A stretch of 64,000 nucleotides of DNA from positions 236,417 to 300,416 of the forward strand of contig NZ_LMSC01000006.1 of the NCBI RefSeq assembly GCF_001428025.1. The letters run 5' to 3'. Shown in pieces: positions 16,998 to 25,364 of this stretch. The position numbers were made by a program, and so were the translations under genes. Positions within the stretch are counted from its first letter, which is position 1, and each line of letters starts with the position of its first letter. Under the pieces are notes generated by a model. The model was not told the DNA's origin, did no database searches, and was given only the letters and a program-made list of their open reading frames with translations. This DNA is from Phycicoccus sp. Soil748 (lineage in GTDB: Bacteria > Actinomycetota > Actinomycetes > Actinomycetales > Dermatophilaceae).

Positions 16998-17090
16998 GGA
17001 GACGTCGCCTAGTCCGGTCTATGGCGCCGCACTGCTAATGCGGTTTGGGTTCATCGCCCATCGAGGGTTCAAATCCCTCCGTCTCCGCCA
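16998..17090 (+). tRNA. tRNA-Ser(GCU)
   Basis: The acceptor stem GGAGACG (16998-17004) pairs with CGTCTCC (17080-17086), with discriminator G and an encoded CCA (17088-17090). The anticodon stem encloses CTGCTAA, giving anticodon GCT. A long variable arm marks it as class II. It is followed at once by a strong hairpin terminator and by the second copy of the tRNA-linked repeat. Confidence 0.95.
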
Positions 17091-17138
17091 AAGCAAAGAA
17101 GGACCCGACACGCTTTTCGTCGGGTCCTTCTTTGCTTT
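17090..17138 (+). terminator. 20-bp hairpin terminator of tRNA-Ser(GCU)
   Basis: Perfect 20-base arms (17090-17109 and 17119-17138) around a 9-nt loop, ending in TTTGCTTT. Its first base is the last base of the encoded CCA. It lies within the interval between the tRNA and the duplicated tRNA tail. Confidence 0.9.
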
Positions 17139-17139
17139 G

Positions 17140-17203
17140 ATCGAGCCCGCGGGATTTGGGAGGAGCCGGAGCGCAGCGGAGGCGACGGCGTCCCTCCGTC
17201 TCC
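17140..17203 (+). repeat. tRNA-Ser-linked element, copy 2
   Basis: Positions 17140-17189 match 3186-3235 at 48 of 50 bases. After one extra base, TCCCTCCGTCTCC (17191-17203) exactly repeats the 3' end of this tRNA-Ser (17074-17086), 117 bp away. Thus each copy ends with the tail of its own upstream tRNA. Confidence 0.8.
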
Positions 17204-17221
17204 ACCCCACGGGAAGGCGAA

Positions 17222-17271
17222 AGTCGGGAAATGGTGTCGCCAGCACCCACTGAGACCGCCGTTTCCCGACT
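17222..17271 (-). terminator. hairpin downstream of the VOC gene
   Basis: Arms 17222-17231 (AGTCGGGAAA) and 17262-17271 (TTTCCCGACT) are exact complements, with further pairing TGGTG/CACC inside. It begins 16 bp beyond the stop of the leftward VOC gene. Confidence 0.6.
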
Positions 17272-17286
17272 CTCGACGAGGACCGG

Positions 17287-17679
17287 CTAGAACGCGGACC
17301 CCTTGCGCCAAGCCATCTCCTGCAGCTCGAACGAGTTGCCGTCGGGATCGGCGAAGTCGGCGCCCTTCACGCCCCCGCCGAAGTCGCGGACCTCGCCGAC
17401 GTCCACGCCGCGGCCGATGAGCTCGGCGCGTGCCGCCTCGATGTCCTCCACCACGAGGTGCAGCCCCCTGGAGCTGCCGGGTTCACCGCCGTAGACGTCG
17501 AGGCCGGTGCCGAAACCGATCGAGCACCCGGACCCCGGCGGCGTCAGCTGGACGACCCGGACCCCCTCCGCCGGCTGGACGTCGACGTCCTTGGTGAAGC
17601 CGAGACGCTCGGTGTAGAAGGCGATGGCCCGGTCCACGTCCGAGACGGGCAGCGGCACGAGCTCGAGCTTCATCTGCAT
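17287..17679 (-). CDS. VOC (glyoxalase/bleomycin-resistance-like) protein
   Basis: A 130-aa vicinal-oxygen-chelate protein with two betaalphabetabetabeta modules: LELVPLPVSDVDRAIAFYTERLGF at the start and GADFADPDGNSFELQEM at the end, the latter with the usual C-terminal metal Glu. Substrate cannot be assigned; such proteins include glyoxalases, dioxygenases and sequestration proteins. The ATG at 17679 is chosen because it begins at the first beta strand and has GAGAGGA upstream. It is divergent from the DUF4333-like gene. Confidence 0.8.
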   Translation of the reverse strand: MQMKLELVPLPVSDVDRAIAFYTERLGFTKDVDVQPAEGVRVVQLTPPGSGCSIGFGTGLDVYGGEPGSSRGLHLVVEDIEAARAELIGRGVDVGEVRDFGGGVKGADFADPDGNSFELQEMAWRKGSAF

Positions 17680-17825
17680 CGGGGTGGGTCCTCTCGTCCG
17701 GTGGTGGTGCGCGCCATCCTCGCAGGCGCCGCGCCACGAGTCGTCCGTTCGGACCGGACGCAGCGGTATGGCGCCTGCCCGGCGCCGAGGTGGGGGATCC
17801 TGTCGCGACCGCACCGAGGAGTCCC

Positions 17826-18326
17826 ATGTCGCACCCGTCCAACCCCTACGGCCCGCCGCAGCCCCAGCCCGCGCAGCTGGTGCACCCCGCGCAGGCCGCC
17901 CAGCCCCACCCGTACCCTGCGCCCGGCCAGGTGTGGAGCCAGCCCGTCATGCCCCCGTACGGTGCGCCGCCCCGCCAGCGCAACGGGCTCGCCATCGCGG
18001 CGATCGCGATCAGCGTCGTGTCCCTGCTGGCCTCGCTGGGCGTCGTGGGGTTCATCGCGGTCAGCTCGGCGGCCGACCCGTCGTGGGTCCTGCAGGGCGA
18101 GGTGCGCCCGGCGGGCTCCGCGGTCTCCGCCGCCGACCTCGAGTCGGCGCTCACGAAGCTCGTCGAGGACGACGGCGGCTCGGTCGACGAGATCGTCTGT
18201 CCCGGCTCCTCTGCCGTCGGTCAGGGGCTCGTGGCGGTCTGCCACGGTTCCGTCGACGGGTTCGACTGGACGGGCCTCGTGGTGTTCGAGGACGAGTCGG
18301 GGACGTTCACCGTCAACCAGCTCTGA
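17826..18326 (+). CDS. DUF4333-like membrane-anchored protein
   Basis: A 166-aa protein. About 50 proline/glutamine-rich residues precede one membrane helix (GLAIAAIAISVVSLLASLGVVGFIAV), then a small extracytoplasmic domain with two cysteines (EIVCPGSS and AVCHGSVDG) spaced as in DUF4333 proteins, and a short C-terminal strand. Function is unknown; an envelope location is inferred. Its last 106 bp overlap the 3' end of the converging glycosyltransferase gene. Confidence 0.65.
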   Translation: MSHPSNPYGPPQPQPAQLVHPAQAAQPHPYPAPGQVWSQPVMPPYGAPPRQRNGLAIAAIAISVVSLLASLGVVGFIAVSSAADPSWVLQGEVRPAGSAVSAADLESALTKLVEDDGGSVDEIVCPGSSAVGQGLVAVCHGSVDGFDWTGLVVFEDESGTFTVNQL

Positions 18327-19495
18327 GGGCTCGGCCGGAACATCCAGGTCCGCATCGCCACGAAGCGCAGCACCGTCGACAGGGCCGTCGCGAGGGCCAC
18401 GACGGCGGTCTGCGCCGCGGTCGCCGGAGTCGTGGCGAGCAGGTGCAGCAGCCCGAGTCCGCCGGCGGTCAGGAGCCACGTCACGCCGAAGAGGGCCAGC
18501 CCCTGGGCTTGGTGGCGTACGGCGCCGCGCCCCTGGGCCCCGAAGGTCCAGCGGCGGTTGAGGGCCGTGTTCGCGACGGTGGCCACGAGCAGTGCCACCA
18601 GGTTCGCCACTTGCGCTCCCGGGCCGCCGCTGCGCAGGGCGGCGAAGAGGCCGAGGTGCACGAGAGTGCTCAGCACGCCGACCACGGCGAACCGCTGCAG
18701 CTGCTGCCACGTCCGCGTGCCGGCCGTCCCGCGGCCGAGCCGGCGGGCGATGTCCTCCACCGGAAGCCGTCCCCCGGCCAGGGCGCGGCGCACGCGCCAT
18801 ACCCCGCGCAGGTCGTCCATCGCGGTGCCCACGACGTCGACGCGGGAGTCAGGGTCGTCGAACCAGTCGACCGGCACCTCGTGGATCCGCAGCCCGCTGC
18901 GCTCCGCCAGGACGAGCAGCTCGGTGTCGAAGAACCAGGTCGTGTCCTCCACCAGCGGCAGCAGCTCCGCGGCGACGTCGGCGCGGATCGCCTTGAAGCC
19001 GCACTGCGCGTCGGTGAACCGTGCCCCGAGCGCTCCGCGCAGCAGCAGGTTGTAGCAGCGCGAGATGACCTCGCGCCTGGCGCCGCGCACCACCCGCGAC
19101 CCTGGGGCGAGTCGGGAGCCGATGGCGAGATCCGAGTGGCCGGACATCAACGGGGCCACCAGCGGCCACAGTGCGTCGAGGTCGGTCGACAGGTCGACGT
19201 CCATGTAGGCGAGGACCGGCGCGTCCGAGGCGAGCCACACCGCCTTGAGCGCCCGACCGCGTCCCTTCTGCTCCAGCCGGGCCAGGGCCACGCCGGGGAG
19301 CTCGGCCACCAGGCCCGACGCGACCTCGGCGGTCGCGTCGGTGCTGGCGTTGTCGGCCACCGTGATGCGGAACGGGTACGGGAACGTCTGCACCAGGTGC
19401 TCGTGCAGCCGCCGGACGCAGGCCGCCACGGTGTGCTGCTCGTTGTGGACCGGGATGACGACGTCGAGGACGGCCGTCGGGTTCGGGGTGCTCAT
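18221..19495 (-). CDS. GT2 glycosyltransferase fused to GtrA-like membrane domain
   Basis: A 424-aa protein. Residues 1-250 are a GT-A fold transferase (VVIPVHNEQHTV, ADNASTDAT, YMDVDLSTDLDAL as the DxD-type motif, and DAQCGFKA), the dolichyl-phosphate-mannose-synthase type. Residues 265-390 hold four hydrophobic helices typical of GtrA. It would load a sugar onto polyprenyl phosphate and help flip it. The GT39 enzyme immediately upstream (11-bp gap) would use such a lipid-linked sugar, so the two form a functional pair. The final 35 residues are hydrophilic and lie antisense to the DUF4333-like gene. The start is the ATG at 19495, with GAGGACG upstream. Confidence 0.85.
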   Translation of the reverse strand: MSTPNPTAVLDVVIPVHNEQHTVAACVRRLHEHLVQTFPYPFRITVADNASTDATAEVASGLVAELPGVALARLEQKGRGRALKAVWLASDAPVLAYMDVDLSTDLDALWPLVAPLMSGHSDLAIGSRLAPGSRVVRGARREVISRCYNLLLRGALGARFTDAQCGFKAIRADVAAELLPLVEDTTWFFDTELLVLAERSGLRIHEVPVDWFDDPDSRVDVVGTAMDDLRGVWRVRRALAGGRLPVEDIARRLGRGTAGTRTWQQLQRFAVVGVLSTLVHLGLFAALRSGGPGAQVANLVALLVATVANTALNRRWTFGAQGRGAVRHQAQGLALFGVTWLLTAGGLGLLHLLATTPATAAQTAVVALATALSTVLRFVAMRTWMFRPSPQSWLTVNVPDSSSNTTRPVQSNPSTEPWQTATSP

Positions 19496-19506
19496 CACCG
19501 TCGTCC

Positions 19507-21612
19507 TCAGGTGGTCTGGGCGCTGGCCGCCCCGGTCGTGCCCGTGGAGCCGGACAGCGGCTGGGTCAGGTCGTAGAACGTCGAGCCGCCGATCGTGACC
19601 GAGGCGAAGTTCGCCGCCACCCAGGTCGAGATCTCGCTGCCCGTGCCGCTGCCGCCCACGCCACCGCCCACGCCACCGCCCATGCCGCCACCCGGGCTGC
19701 CACGTCCGCCACTGCTGGCGGCGAAGTAGTGGATGTCACCGTCGGCGACGTACTGCTGGAACTGCGCCAGCGTGGGAGACGGGTCGCTGCCGTTGAACCC
19801 ACCGATCGCCATGACCGGCAGGCCGGTGCCGAGCTGGAGCCCGGCCGCGTTCTGGGAGCCGATGGCCGCGGCCACCCAGCGGTAGGAGCCGGCGTCGGCG
19901 CTGAGGGCCGCCACGACCTCCGTGGAGGGGGTGCTCGCGTCAAGAAGGCCGCCCATGCCACCACCCGTGGTGCCTTGGGGAGCGCCGGTGGTGCCGCCGT
20001 TGGCCGCGGCGCCGGTCCCACCCTGGGTCATCCCGGGAGGGGTGCCCCCGCCCCCCGGCCCGCCACCGGGCATGCCGCCCCCGAAGCCTCCCCGCCCCGT
20101 GGACGGGCCGGCCGTGACGATGGAGCCGGTGTGGGCGGTGCCCACCGTCTGGAGGCTGTACGCCGCGGGGCCGGCGAGGGCGGCCACGAGGGCTCCGGCG
20201 ACGACGACGGGGACCCAGCGCCGGTGCAGCTGCGTGACGGCGAGCAGGAGGAACGCGCTCGCCATGCCGACGACCAGGACGGCGATGCGCAACCAGCTCT
20301 GCCAGTCGGTGCGTGACAGGAGGATGAACGACCAGGTCGCCGCCGCGGCGGTGGCGCCCGCGAGGGTGATCGAGCCGATCGGGCGGTGCCGGTTCTCCCA
20401 GGCCTCGCCGGCTCCCATGCCGACGACGGCGGCGACCGCCGGGGCCAGCGCCACCGTGTAGTACTCGTGGAAGATGCCGGCCATGAACGAGAAGGTCAGG
20501 CCCGTGACGAGGAGCCAGCCGCCCCAGACGACGTAGGCAGCGCGACGGCCGTCAGTGCGGGGGGCGCGGCCGCGCAGGACCAGGCCCACGGCGAGCAGGA
20601 TGAGCGCAGACGGGACGAGCCAGGAGATCTGGCCGCCGATGGTGGTGCCGAACATCCGGCCGATCCCGGTCGCACCCCAGCCGTTGCCGCCACCGACCGA
20701 GCCCGTCTCGTTGCCGCTGATGCGACCGAGGCCGTTGTAGCCGAAGGTGACCGACAGGAACGAGTTGTCCTGGCTGCCGCCGATGTAGGGCCGCATGCTC
20801 GCCGGGACGAGCTCCACGATCGCGACCCACCAACCGGCCGACACAACCATCGCCGCGGTGCCCATGAGGGCTCCGACGATGCGGCGGCGCAGGGACGTGT
20901 CGGCGAAGAGCAGGTAGGCGAGGCCGAATGCCGGGACGACGAGCAGGACCTGCAGGGCCTTGGTGAGGAAGCCGAGGCCGATGAGGACGCCGACGACGGT
21001 GAACCACTGGTGCGAGCCCTCGTCGATCGACTTCAGCGTCGCCCAGGCGCCGAGCGCCATCAGCAGGACGAGCAGCGCGTCGGGGTTGTTGAACCGGAAC
21101 ATCAGCACCGCCACCGGTGTCAGGGCCATCACGAGTCCGCCGACCAGGCCTGCGGCAGCGCCGAAGTGGCGACGCACGGTCGCATACACGACGCCCACGG
21201 TGGCCACGCCCATGAGCACCTCGGGCAGGAGGATCGCGAACGAGCTGAGGCCGAGGACGCGCACCGACAGCGCCATCACCCAGAGCGAGGCCGGCGGCTT
21301 GTCGACGGTGATCGAGCTGCCGGCGTCGGAGGAGCCGTAGAAGAACGCCTTCCAGCTCGTGCTGCCGGCTTGCACGGCGGCGGAGTAGAACGAGTTCGCG
21401 TAGCCGCTCGAGGTCAGGTCGTAGAGGTAGAAGAGGGCGGTGGCCAGCAGCAGGCCCAGCAGGGCCGGGCGCGCCCAGGACGGGTCGCCGTCGTGTCCGC
21501 GCCACAGGCGCTGGAGACGGCGGGGTGCGGCTGGGTCGGCCTGCCCGGTGGTGGCACGGGGGAGGGCCGGGGTGCCGTCGGCCGCGCTGCGGTGGAGGGT
21601 CATGGTGTCCAT
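19507..21612 (-). CDS. GT39-type glycosyltransferase (ArnT/PMT-like), multi-pass
   Basis: A 701-aa membrane glycosyltransferase. The first extracytoplasmic loop has NSFYSAAVQAG and SITVDKPPASLWVM, where the family catalytic acidic residues lie. About ten or more membrane helices follow, then an extracytoplasmic tail containing a glycine-rich low-complexity stretch (GFGGGMPGGGPGGGG and further repeats) around a folded segment (VVAALSADAGSYRWVAAAIGSQ). These enzymes transfer sugars from polyprenyl-phosphate donors to acceptors at the outer membrane face. ATG 21612 is used; ATG 21603 is also possible. It lies in a leftward series after the two-component genes, but two hairpins intervene. Confidence 0.85.
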   Translation of the reverse strand: MDTMTLHRSAADGTPALPRATTGQADPAAPRRLQRLWRGHDGDPSWARPALLGLLLATALFYLYDLTSSGYANSFYSAAVQAGSTSWKAFFYGSSDAGSSITVDKPPASLWVMALSVRVLGLSSFAILLPEVLMGVATVGVVYATVRRHFGAAAGLVGGLVMALTPVAVLMFRFNNPDALLVLLMALGAWATLKSIDEGSHQWFTVVGVLIGLGFLTKALQVLLVVPAFGLAYLLFADTSLRRRIVGALMGTAAMVVSAGWWVAIVELVPASMRPYIGGSQDNSFLSVTFGYNGLGRISGNETGSVGGGNGWGATGIGRMFGTTIGGQISWLVPSALILLAVGLVLRGRAPRTDGRRAAYVVWGGWLLVTGLTFSFMAGIFHEYYTVALAPAVAAVVGMGAGEAWENRHRPIGSITLAGATAAAATWSFILLSRTDWQSWLRIAVLVVGMASAFLLLAVTQLHRRWVPVVVAGALVAALAGPAAYSLQTVGTAHTGSIVTAGPSTGRGGFGGGMPGGGPGGGGTPPGMTQGGTGAAANGGTTGAPQGTTGGGMGGLLDASTPSTEVVAALSADAGSYRWVAAAIGSQNAAGLQLGTGLPVMAIGGFNGSDPSPTLAQFQQYVADGDIHYFAASSGGRGSPGGGMGGGVGGGVGGSGTGSEISTWVAANFASVTIGGSTFYDLTQPLSGSTGTTGAASAQTT

Positions 21613-21654
21613 GGCTCCAACGGTCGAACCGGTCACTGTGGGGTTCCTGTGGCA

Positions 21655-21684
21655 CCCCTGAGGCCCGCTGATGAGCCTCAGGGG
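21655..21684. terminator. hairpin upstream of the GT39 gene
   Basis: Arms CCCCTGAGGC (21655-21664) and GCCTCAGGGG (21675-21684) are exact complements around a 10-nt loop. It lies between the histidine-kinase terminator and the GT39 start, so it could be a leader structure as well as a second terminator. Confidence 0.5.
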
Positions 21685-21713
21685 CACCGCGCCCTACGCG
21701 GCGAGGGGTGGGA

Positions 21714-21747
21714 AGTGGCTGCTTCCGGTGAGCCGGAAGCAGCCACT
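21714..21747. terminator. 15-bp hairpin after the histidine kinase gene
   Basis: Perfect 15-base arms (21714-21728 and 21733-21747) around loop TGAG, about 60 bp beyond the stop of the leftward histidine kinase gene. It likely separates the two-component operon from the glycosyltransferase genes. Confidence 0.75.
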
Positions 21748-21809
21748 CCCCACCTTTCGGTGGCGACGCGGAGCCGGTATGGCGCCCGCGCCCGGTGGGC
21801 GCGCGGGCG

Positions 21810-23276
21810 TCAGTGGGCGGGGAGCAGGACCGTGAAGGTCGTGTCGCCCGGGGTGCTCGCGAGCTCGACGCGGCCGCCGTGTGACTTGGCGACGGCGTCG
21901 ACGATGCTCAGCCCGAGACCTGTCGAGCCGGCAGCACGGTTGCGTGAGTCGTCGCCACGGGTGAAGCGCGCGAAGACGTTGCGCTGCAGTGGCTTCGGGA
22001 CTCCTGGTCCGTTGTCGGCGACCGTGAGCCGCACCCACTCGCCGTCGGGCCGCACGGAGGTGACGACCTTGGTGCCGGCAGGGGTGTGCGTGCGTGCGTT
22101 GGCGAGCAGGTTGGCCACCACCTGGTGCAGCCGTGCCTGGTCGCCGGCGACCTCGACGGGCTCGTCGGGCAGGTCGAGCTCCCAGCGGTGGTCGGGGGCA
22201 GCGGCGTGAGCGTCGCTCACCGCGTCCATCGCCAGCAGCGACAGGTCGACCGGCTCGCGTTCGAGCGGGCGGCCGGCGTCGAGTCGGGCGAGGAGGAGCA
22301 GGTCCTCGACGAGGCCCTGCATCCGCAGCGCCTCGGACTCGACGCGTGACAGGGCGTGGCTGACCGAGGCGGGCACGGGCTCGCGCTCGCGACTCGACAG
22401 CTCGGCATACCCCCGGATGGAGGCGAGCGGGGTACGCAGCTCGTGCGAGGCGTCGGCGACGAACTGGCGCACGCGCTGCTCGCTCTCGTGCCTCGACTGC
22501 AGGGCACCCTCGACGTTGTCGAGCATGTTGTTGAGCGCGAGGCCGACCTGGCCCACCTCGGTGCGGGGGTCGGCGTCGGCGGGTCCCACGCGTTCGGCGA
22601 GGGCCACGTCGCCGGAGTCCAGCTTGAGCCGGGACACCTTCGTGGCCGTGTGCGCCACGCGTTGCAGGGGGGCGAGGTTGCGGCGCACGAGCCACAGGCC
22701 ACCGCTGCCCACGAGGACGAACCCCACGATGGTGCCGCCGACGACGAGGGTGACCATCTTGTTGACGGTCTCGGTGACGCCGGCCAGCGGCAGTCCGGTG
22801 ATCGTGGTCGCGCCGGTCGGGGAGCGCGTGGAAACCAGGCGGAACTCGCCGAGGCCCTTGATGTCGAGCGAGGTGGGGCTCTGGCCGATGCCGGCGGCGT
22901 CGATCTGGCTGATCTGGTCACTCGTCAGCGTGCCGTAGCTGTCGCCACGCACGACCCGGTTGTTGGTGACCGAGCCGCCCGCGAGCGTGAGCGTGAGGAA
23001 CCGCCCGCCGCCGCCAGGGGGAGCGCCGGGTGGCCGTCCGCGGCCGTCGCCGTCGCCGTCGTCGGGCCCGCCCCCGAGTCGCACCGCGCTCGAGCGCAGG
23101 TCCTGGTCGAGCTGCCCCTGCAGGTAGTCGTGCAGCAGAAGCACGGTGAGGGAGGAGGTCGCGAGGGTGACGGCGAGGAACAGCCCGACCACCGTGGCGA
23201 CGAGCTTGGTGCTCAGCGACCAGGCGGCGGGATGGAGTCGGTGGCGCGCCGCACCGACCGCGGCAGCAGGGCTCAT
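21810..23276 (-). CDS. sensor histidine kinase (TcrY/TrcS-like)
   Basis: A 488-aa membrane kinase: TM1 near residues 22-48, an extracytoplasmic domain with a proline/glycine-rich loop, TM2 near 172-195, and a HAMP domain. The DHp has FVADASHELRTPLASIRGYAEL (His near 275), and the ATPase domain has VVANLLANARTHTPAG (N box), VADNGPGVP (G1) and STGLGLSIV (G2). It autophosphorylates and signals to the response regulator whose stop overlaps its start by 4 bp. Similarity is to the TcrY/TrcS class. The signal is unknown; neighbouring glycosyltransferases may be targets. Confidence 0.92.
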   Translation of the reverse strand: MSPAAAVGAARHRLHPAAWSLSTKLVATVVGLFLAVTLATSSLTVLLLHDYLQGQLDQDLRSSAVRLGGGPDDGDGDGRGRPPGAPPGGGGRFLTLTLAGGSVTNNRVVRGDSYGTLTSDQISQIDAAGIGQSPTSLDIKGLGEFRLVSTRSPTGATTITGLPLAGVTETVNKMVTLVVGGTIVGFVLVGSGGLWLVRRNLAPLQRVAHTATKVSRLKLDSGDVALAERVGPADADPRTEVGQVGLALNNMLDNVEGALQSRHESEQRVRQFVADASHELRTPLASIRGYAELSSREREPVPASVSHALSRVESEALRMQGLVEDLLLLARLDAGRPLEREPVDLSLLAMDAVSDAHAAAPDHRWELDLPDEPVEVAGDQARLHQVVANLLANARTHTPAGTKVVTSVRPDGEWVRLTVADNGPGVPKPLQRNVFARFTRGDDSRNRAAGSTGLGLSIVDAVAKSHGGRVELASTPGDTTFTVLLPAH

Positions 23277-24007
23277 GACGCGGGCTTGAGGACGTACCCG
23301 ACGCCGCGCATGGTGTGGATCATGGGCTCGCGGCCGGCGTCGATCTTCTTGCGCAGGTAGGAGATGTAGAGCTCGACGACGTTGGCCTGGCCGCCGAAGT
23401 CGTAGTTCCAGACGCGGTCGAGGATCTGAGCCTTCGACAGGACGCGCTTGGGGTTGCGCATGAGGTAGCGCAGGAGCTCGAACTCGGTGGCCGTGAGCTG
23501 CACCTGCTCACCGCCGCGCGACACCTCGTGGCTGTCCTCGTCCATGGTCAGGTCGCCGACGACCAGCACCGACGACGACTCGTCGGCCACGACGGCGGTA
23601 CGCCGCATCAGGGCCCGCAGCCGAGCGACGACCTCCTCGAGGCTGAACGGCTTGGTGACGTAGTCGTCGCCGCCCGCGGTCAGCCCGGCCACGCGGTCCT
23701 CGACGGCGTCCTTGGCCGTGAGGAACAGGACGGGCACACCGGCGTTGTCGCCCCGCATGCGCCGCAGCACCTCGAGGCCGTCGAAGTCCGGCAGCATCAT
23801 GTCGAGTGCCACCGCATCCGGCTGGAACTCGCGGGCGGCGCGCACCGCTGCAGCCCCAGTGGCGGCGGTCCGGACCTCCCAGCCCTCGTAGCGCAGGGCC
23901 ATGCTCAGCAGCTCGGTCAGGTTGCTCTCGTCGTCGACGACGAGGACCCGCACGGGCGACCCGTCGAGGCGCTGCAGGCGGGAGGAAGTGGACGGCTGCG
24001 TGTTCAT
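23273..24007 (-). CDS. OmpR-family response regulator (TcrX/TrcR-like)
   Basis: A 244-aa regulator. The receiver domain has VRVLVVDDESNLTELL (acidic pocket), the phospho-acceptor Asp in VALDMMLPDFDG and the Lys in FLTAKDAVEDR. The C-terminal winged helix has VQLTATEFELLRYLMRNPKRVLSK and VVELYISYLRKKID. ATG 24007 is preceded by TAGGA. Its stop overlaps the kinase start, forming a standard translationally coupled pair. Confidence 0.93.
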   Translation of the reverse strand: MNTQPSTSSRLQRLDGSPVRVLVVDDESNLTELLSMALRYEGWEVRTAATGAAAVRAAREFQPDAVALDMMLPDFDGLEVLRRMRGDNAGVPVLFLTAKDAVEDRVAGLTAGGDDYVTKPFSLEEVVARLRALMRRTAVVADESSSVLVVGDLTMDEDSHEVSRGGEQVQLTATEFELLRYLMRNPKRVLSKAQILDRVWNYDFGGQANVVELYISYLRKKIDAGREPMIHTMRGVGYVLKPAS

Positions 24008-24179
24008 GGTCCTAGGGAACACCGGATTGCTGGGCAAAGGCCACGCACAGGCTGTGCGATTTCTGTGAGACCTCTGTGCGGGCTCCGGTCCGGAGTGGGC
24101 CTGCTGCGGCCCGAGCGGGAGGGTGCGCTCCCGCCCGGACGGGAGGCGGCCCGGGTGCGGGGTGGGGATACTCCTCAGG

Positions 24180-24659
24180 GTGCCCGACGACCGATCTCCG
24201 ACGCAGGACCTGCGCGCCCACCCCGACCGGTACCGCGTCGGGCGCGGCGAGCAGGGCGTGCTCACGGTGCAGCCCTACAAGGACGAGCTGCTGCCCCTGT
24301 GGCGGTTCCGCACCCCCGACGTCGCCCGCGAGAGTGCGGCGGCCCTGCGCGCGGCCTTTGACGACTACCTCGCGTCGGGCGACCTGGTCGGTGCGGACAT
24401 GGCCCGCAAGTTCCTGCAGATGGGCTTCACCCGAGCGCGCCGCTACGCCAACCACCCCGGCGGTCGCAAGTACGACGGCCCGGTGCCGGCAGACCGCCGA
24501 GGGCAGAGCGGCGCGCACGGCCGGGCGGAGCTCCCCCGCGGACCCGAGGACCCGGTGAAGGCCGAGTCGGCGCGGATCTTCAAGCAGGCGTGGGACGAGG
24601 TCGAGCAGGTCGCCGAGTACACAGCCTGGCGCGCGGCCCACAAGAAGGAGCACGGCTGA
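24180..24659 (+). CDS. DUF4385 family protein
   Basis: About 159 aa, cytosolic. The stretches RVGRGEQGVLTVQPYKDELLP, LWRFRTPDVA, MARKFLQMGFTRARRYANH and GGRKYDG match the conserved DUF4385 pattern. This family of unknown function has no evident catalytic motif; the basic, helix-rich C-terminus could bind nucleic acid, but that is conjecture. GTG 24180 is chosen because the protein proper begins there; the frame is open further upstream. It is divergent from the response regulator gene. Confidence 0.75.
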   Translation: MPDDRSPTQDLRAHPDRYRVGRGEQGVLTVQPYKDELLPLWRFRTPDVARESAAALRAAFDDYLASGDLVGADMARKFLQMGFTRARRYANHPGGRKYDGPVPADRRGQSGAHGRAELPRGPEDPVKAESARIFKQAWDEVEQVAEYTAWRAAHKKEHG

Positions 24660-24760
24660 CGGGGACACTCAGTCGCCGGACACCACGGCCACAGCCTGCC
24701 CACAGCCTGCGCGCCGACCCTCGGTGGGACCAAGCCACCCCATCCCGCCGGAGGCGTCCG

Positions 24761-25216
24761 ATGACCCACCCCACGACCCCCACCGACGCCGTGCGCGACA
24801 CCGGCGCTGACAGCGCGCCGATCGGCTGGGCCACCACCCGGACCATGCCGTATGCCGCCGCATCGGCGACACCGGCCGCCCCGGCTCCGACCGCACCCGC
24901 CGTGGGACCGACCGCACCGGCCACCGCTCCCGCGCCGGACACCGCCCCCGCCCTCAACCCGCCGGTGTGGTCCGGTCGCAAGACGGCCATCGCCGCGGCG
25001 CTCGCGATCGGCATCTCGTCCGTGGGAGCCGTCGGAGCAGCTGCCGCTATACCGGTCGGCTCGACCCAGGGTGGCTCCGGCCAGTTCCAGCCGGGAGGGT
25101 TGGGCGGTCGCGGACAGGGAGGTTTCGGGCCGGGCGGTGTCGGTCAGCAGGGTCAGCTCGGCCAGCCGGGGCAGCCCGGGGCCGCGCCCTCCGACCCGAA
25201 CGCGGCGACGAGATGA
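24761..25216 (+). CDS. single-pass membrane protein with Gly/Gln-rich tail, unknown
   Basis: A 151-aa protein with no recognised family. About 70 residues rich in Ala, Pro and Thr lead to one membrane helix (TAIAAALAIGISSVGAVGAAAA). A tail of repeats such as GGLGGRGQGGFGPGGVGQQG follows, then a short polar end. GGAGG eight bases before ATG 24761 supports translation. The sequence resembles the extracytoplasmic low-complexity tails seen in actinobacterial envelope proteins. The 148 bp after it hold no clear gene. Confidence 0.55.
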   Translation: MTHPTTPTDAVRDTGADSAPIGWATTRTMPYAAASATPAAPAPTAPAVGPTAPATAPAPDTAPALNPPVWSGRKTAIAAALAIGISSVGAVGAAAAIPVGSTQGGSGQFQPGGLGGRGQGGFGPGGVGQQGQLGQPGQPGAAPSDPNAATR

Positions 25217-25364
25217 CCGCCCTCCCGCTGCTCCACGTCCCGCGGCGGTCCAGGGCCGTCGCGACCGGGTCGGATCCGCTGCCCCGAAAGGACTTCGGCG
25301 CCATTCCGGTCTGCGGCTCCGTACGCCCGCTGGCCTCCCAGCGCGTCGGCGCGACAGGGCGGGA

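Noticed and set aside
3049..17203. The two tRNA-Ser loci as ends of one genomic island
   Set aside because: Duplicated tails are within about 115 bp of each tRNA and differ between loci. The genes between are ordinary, with no integrase or phage gene, so an island bounded by these sites is not supported.
20386..22209. 607-codon rightward open frame
   Set aside because: It lies opposite the GT39 and histidine kinase genes and has no recognisable motif.
17826..25216. A surface-polysaccharide biosynthetic cluster around the glycosyltransferases
   Set aside because: Only two glycosyltransferases are present, with a two-component system; no sugar-nucleotide, polymerase or flippase genes are linked, so a full cluster is not claimed.
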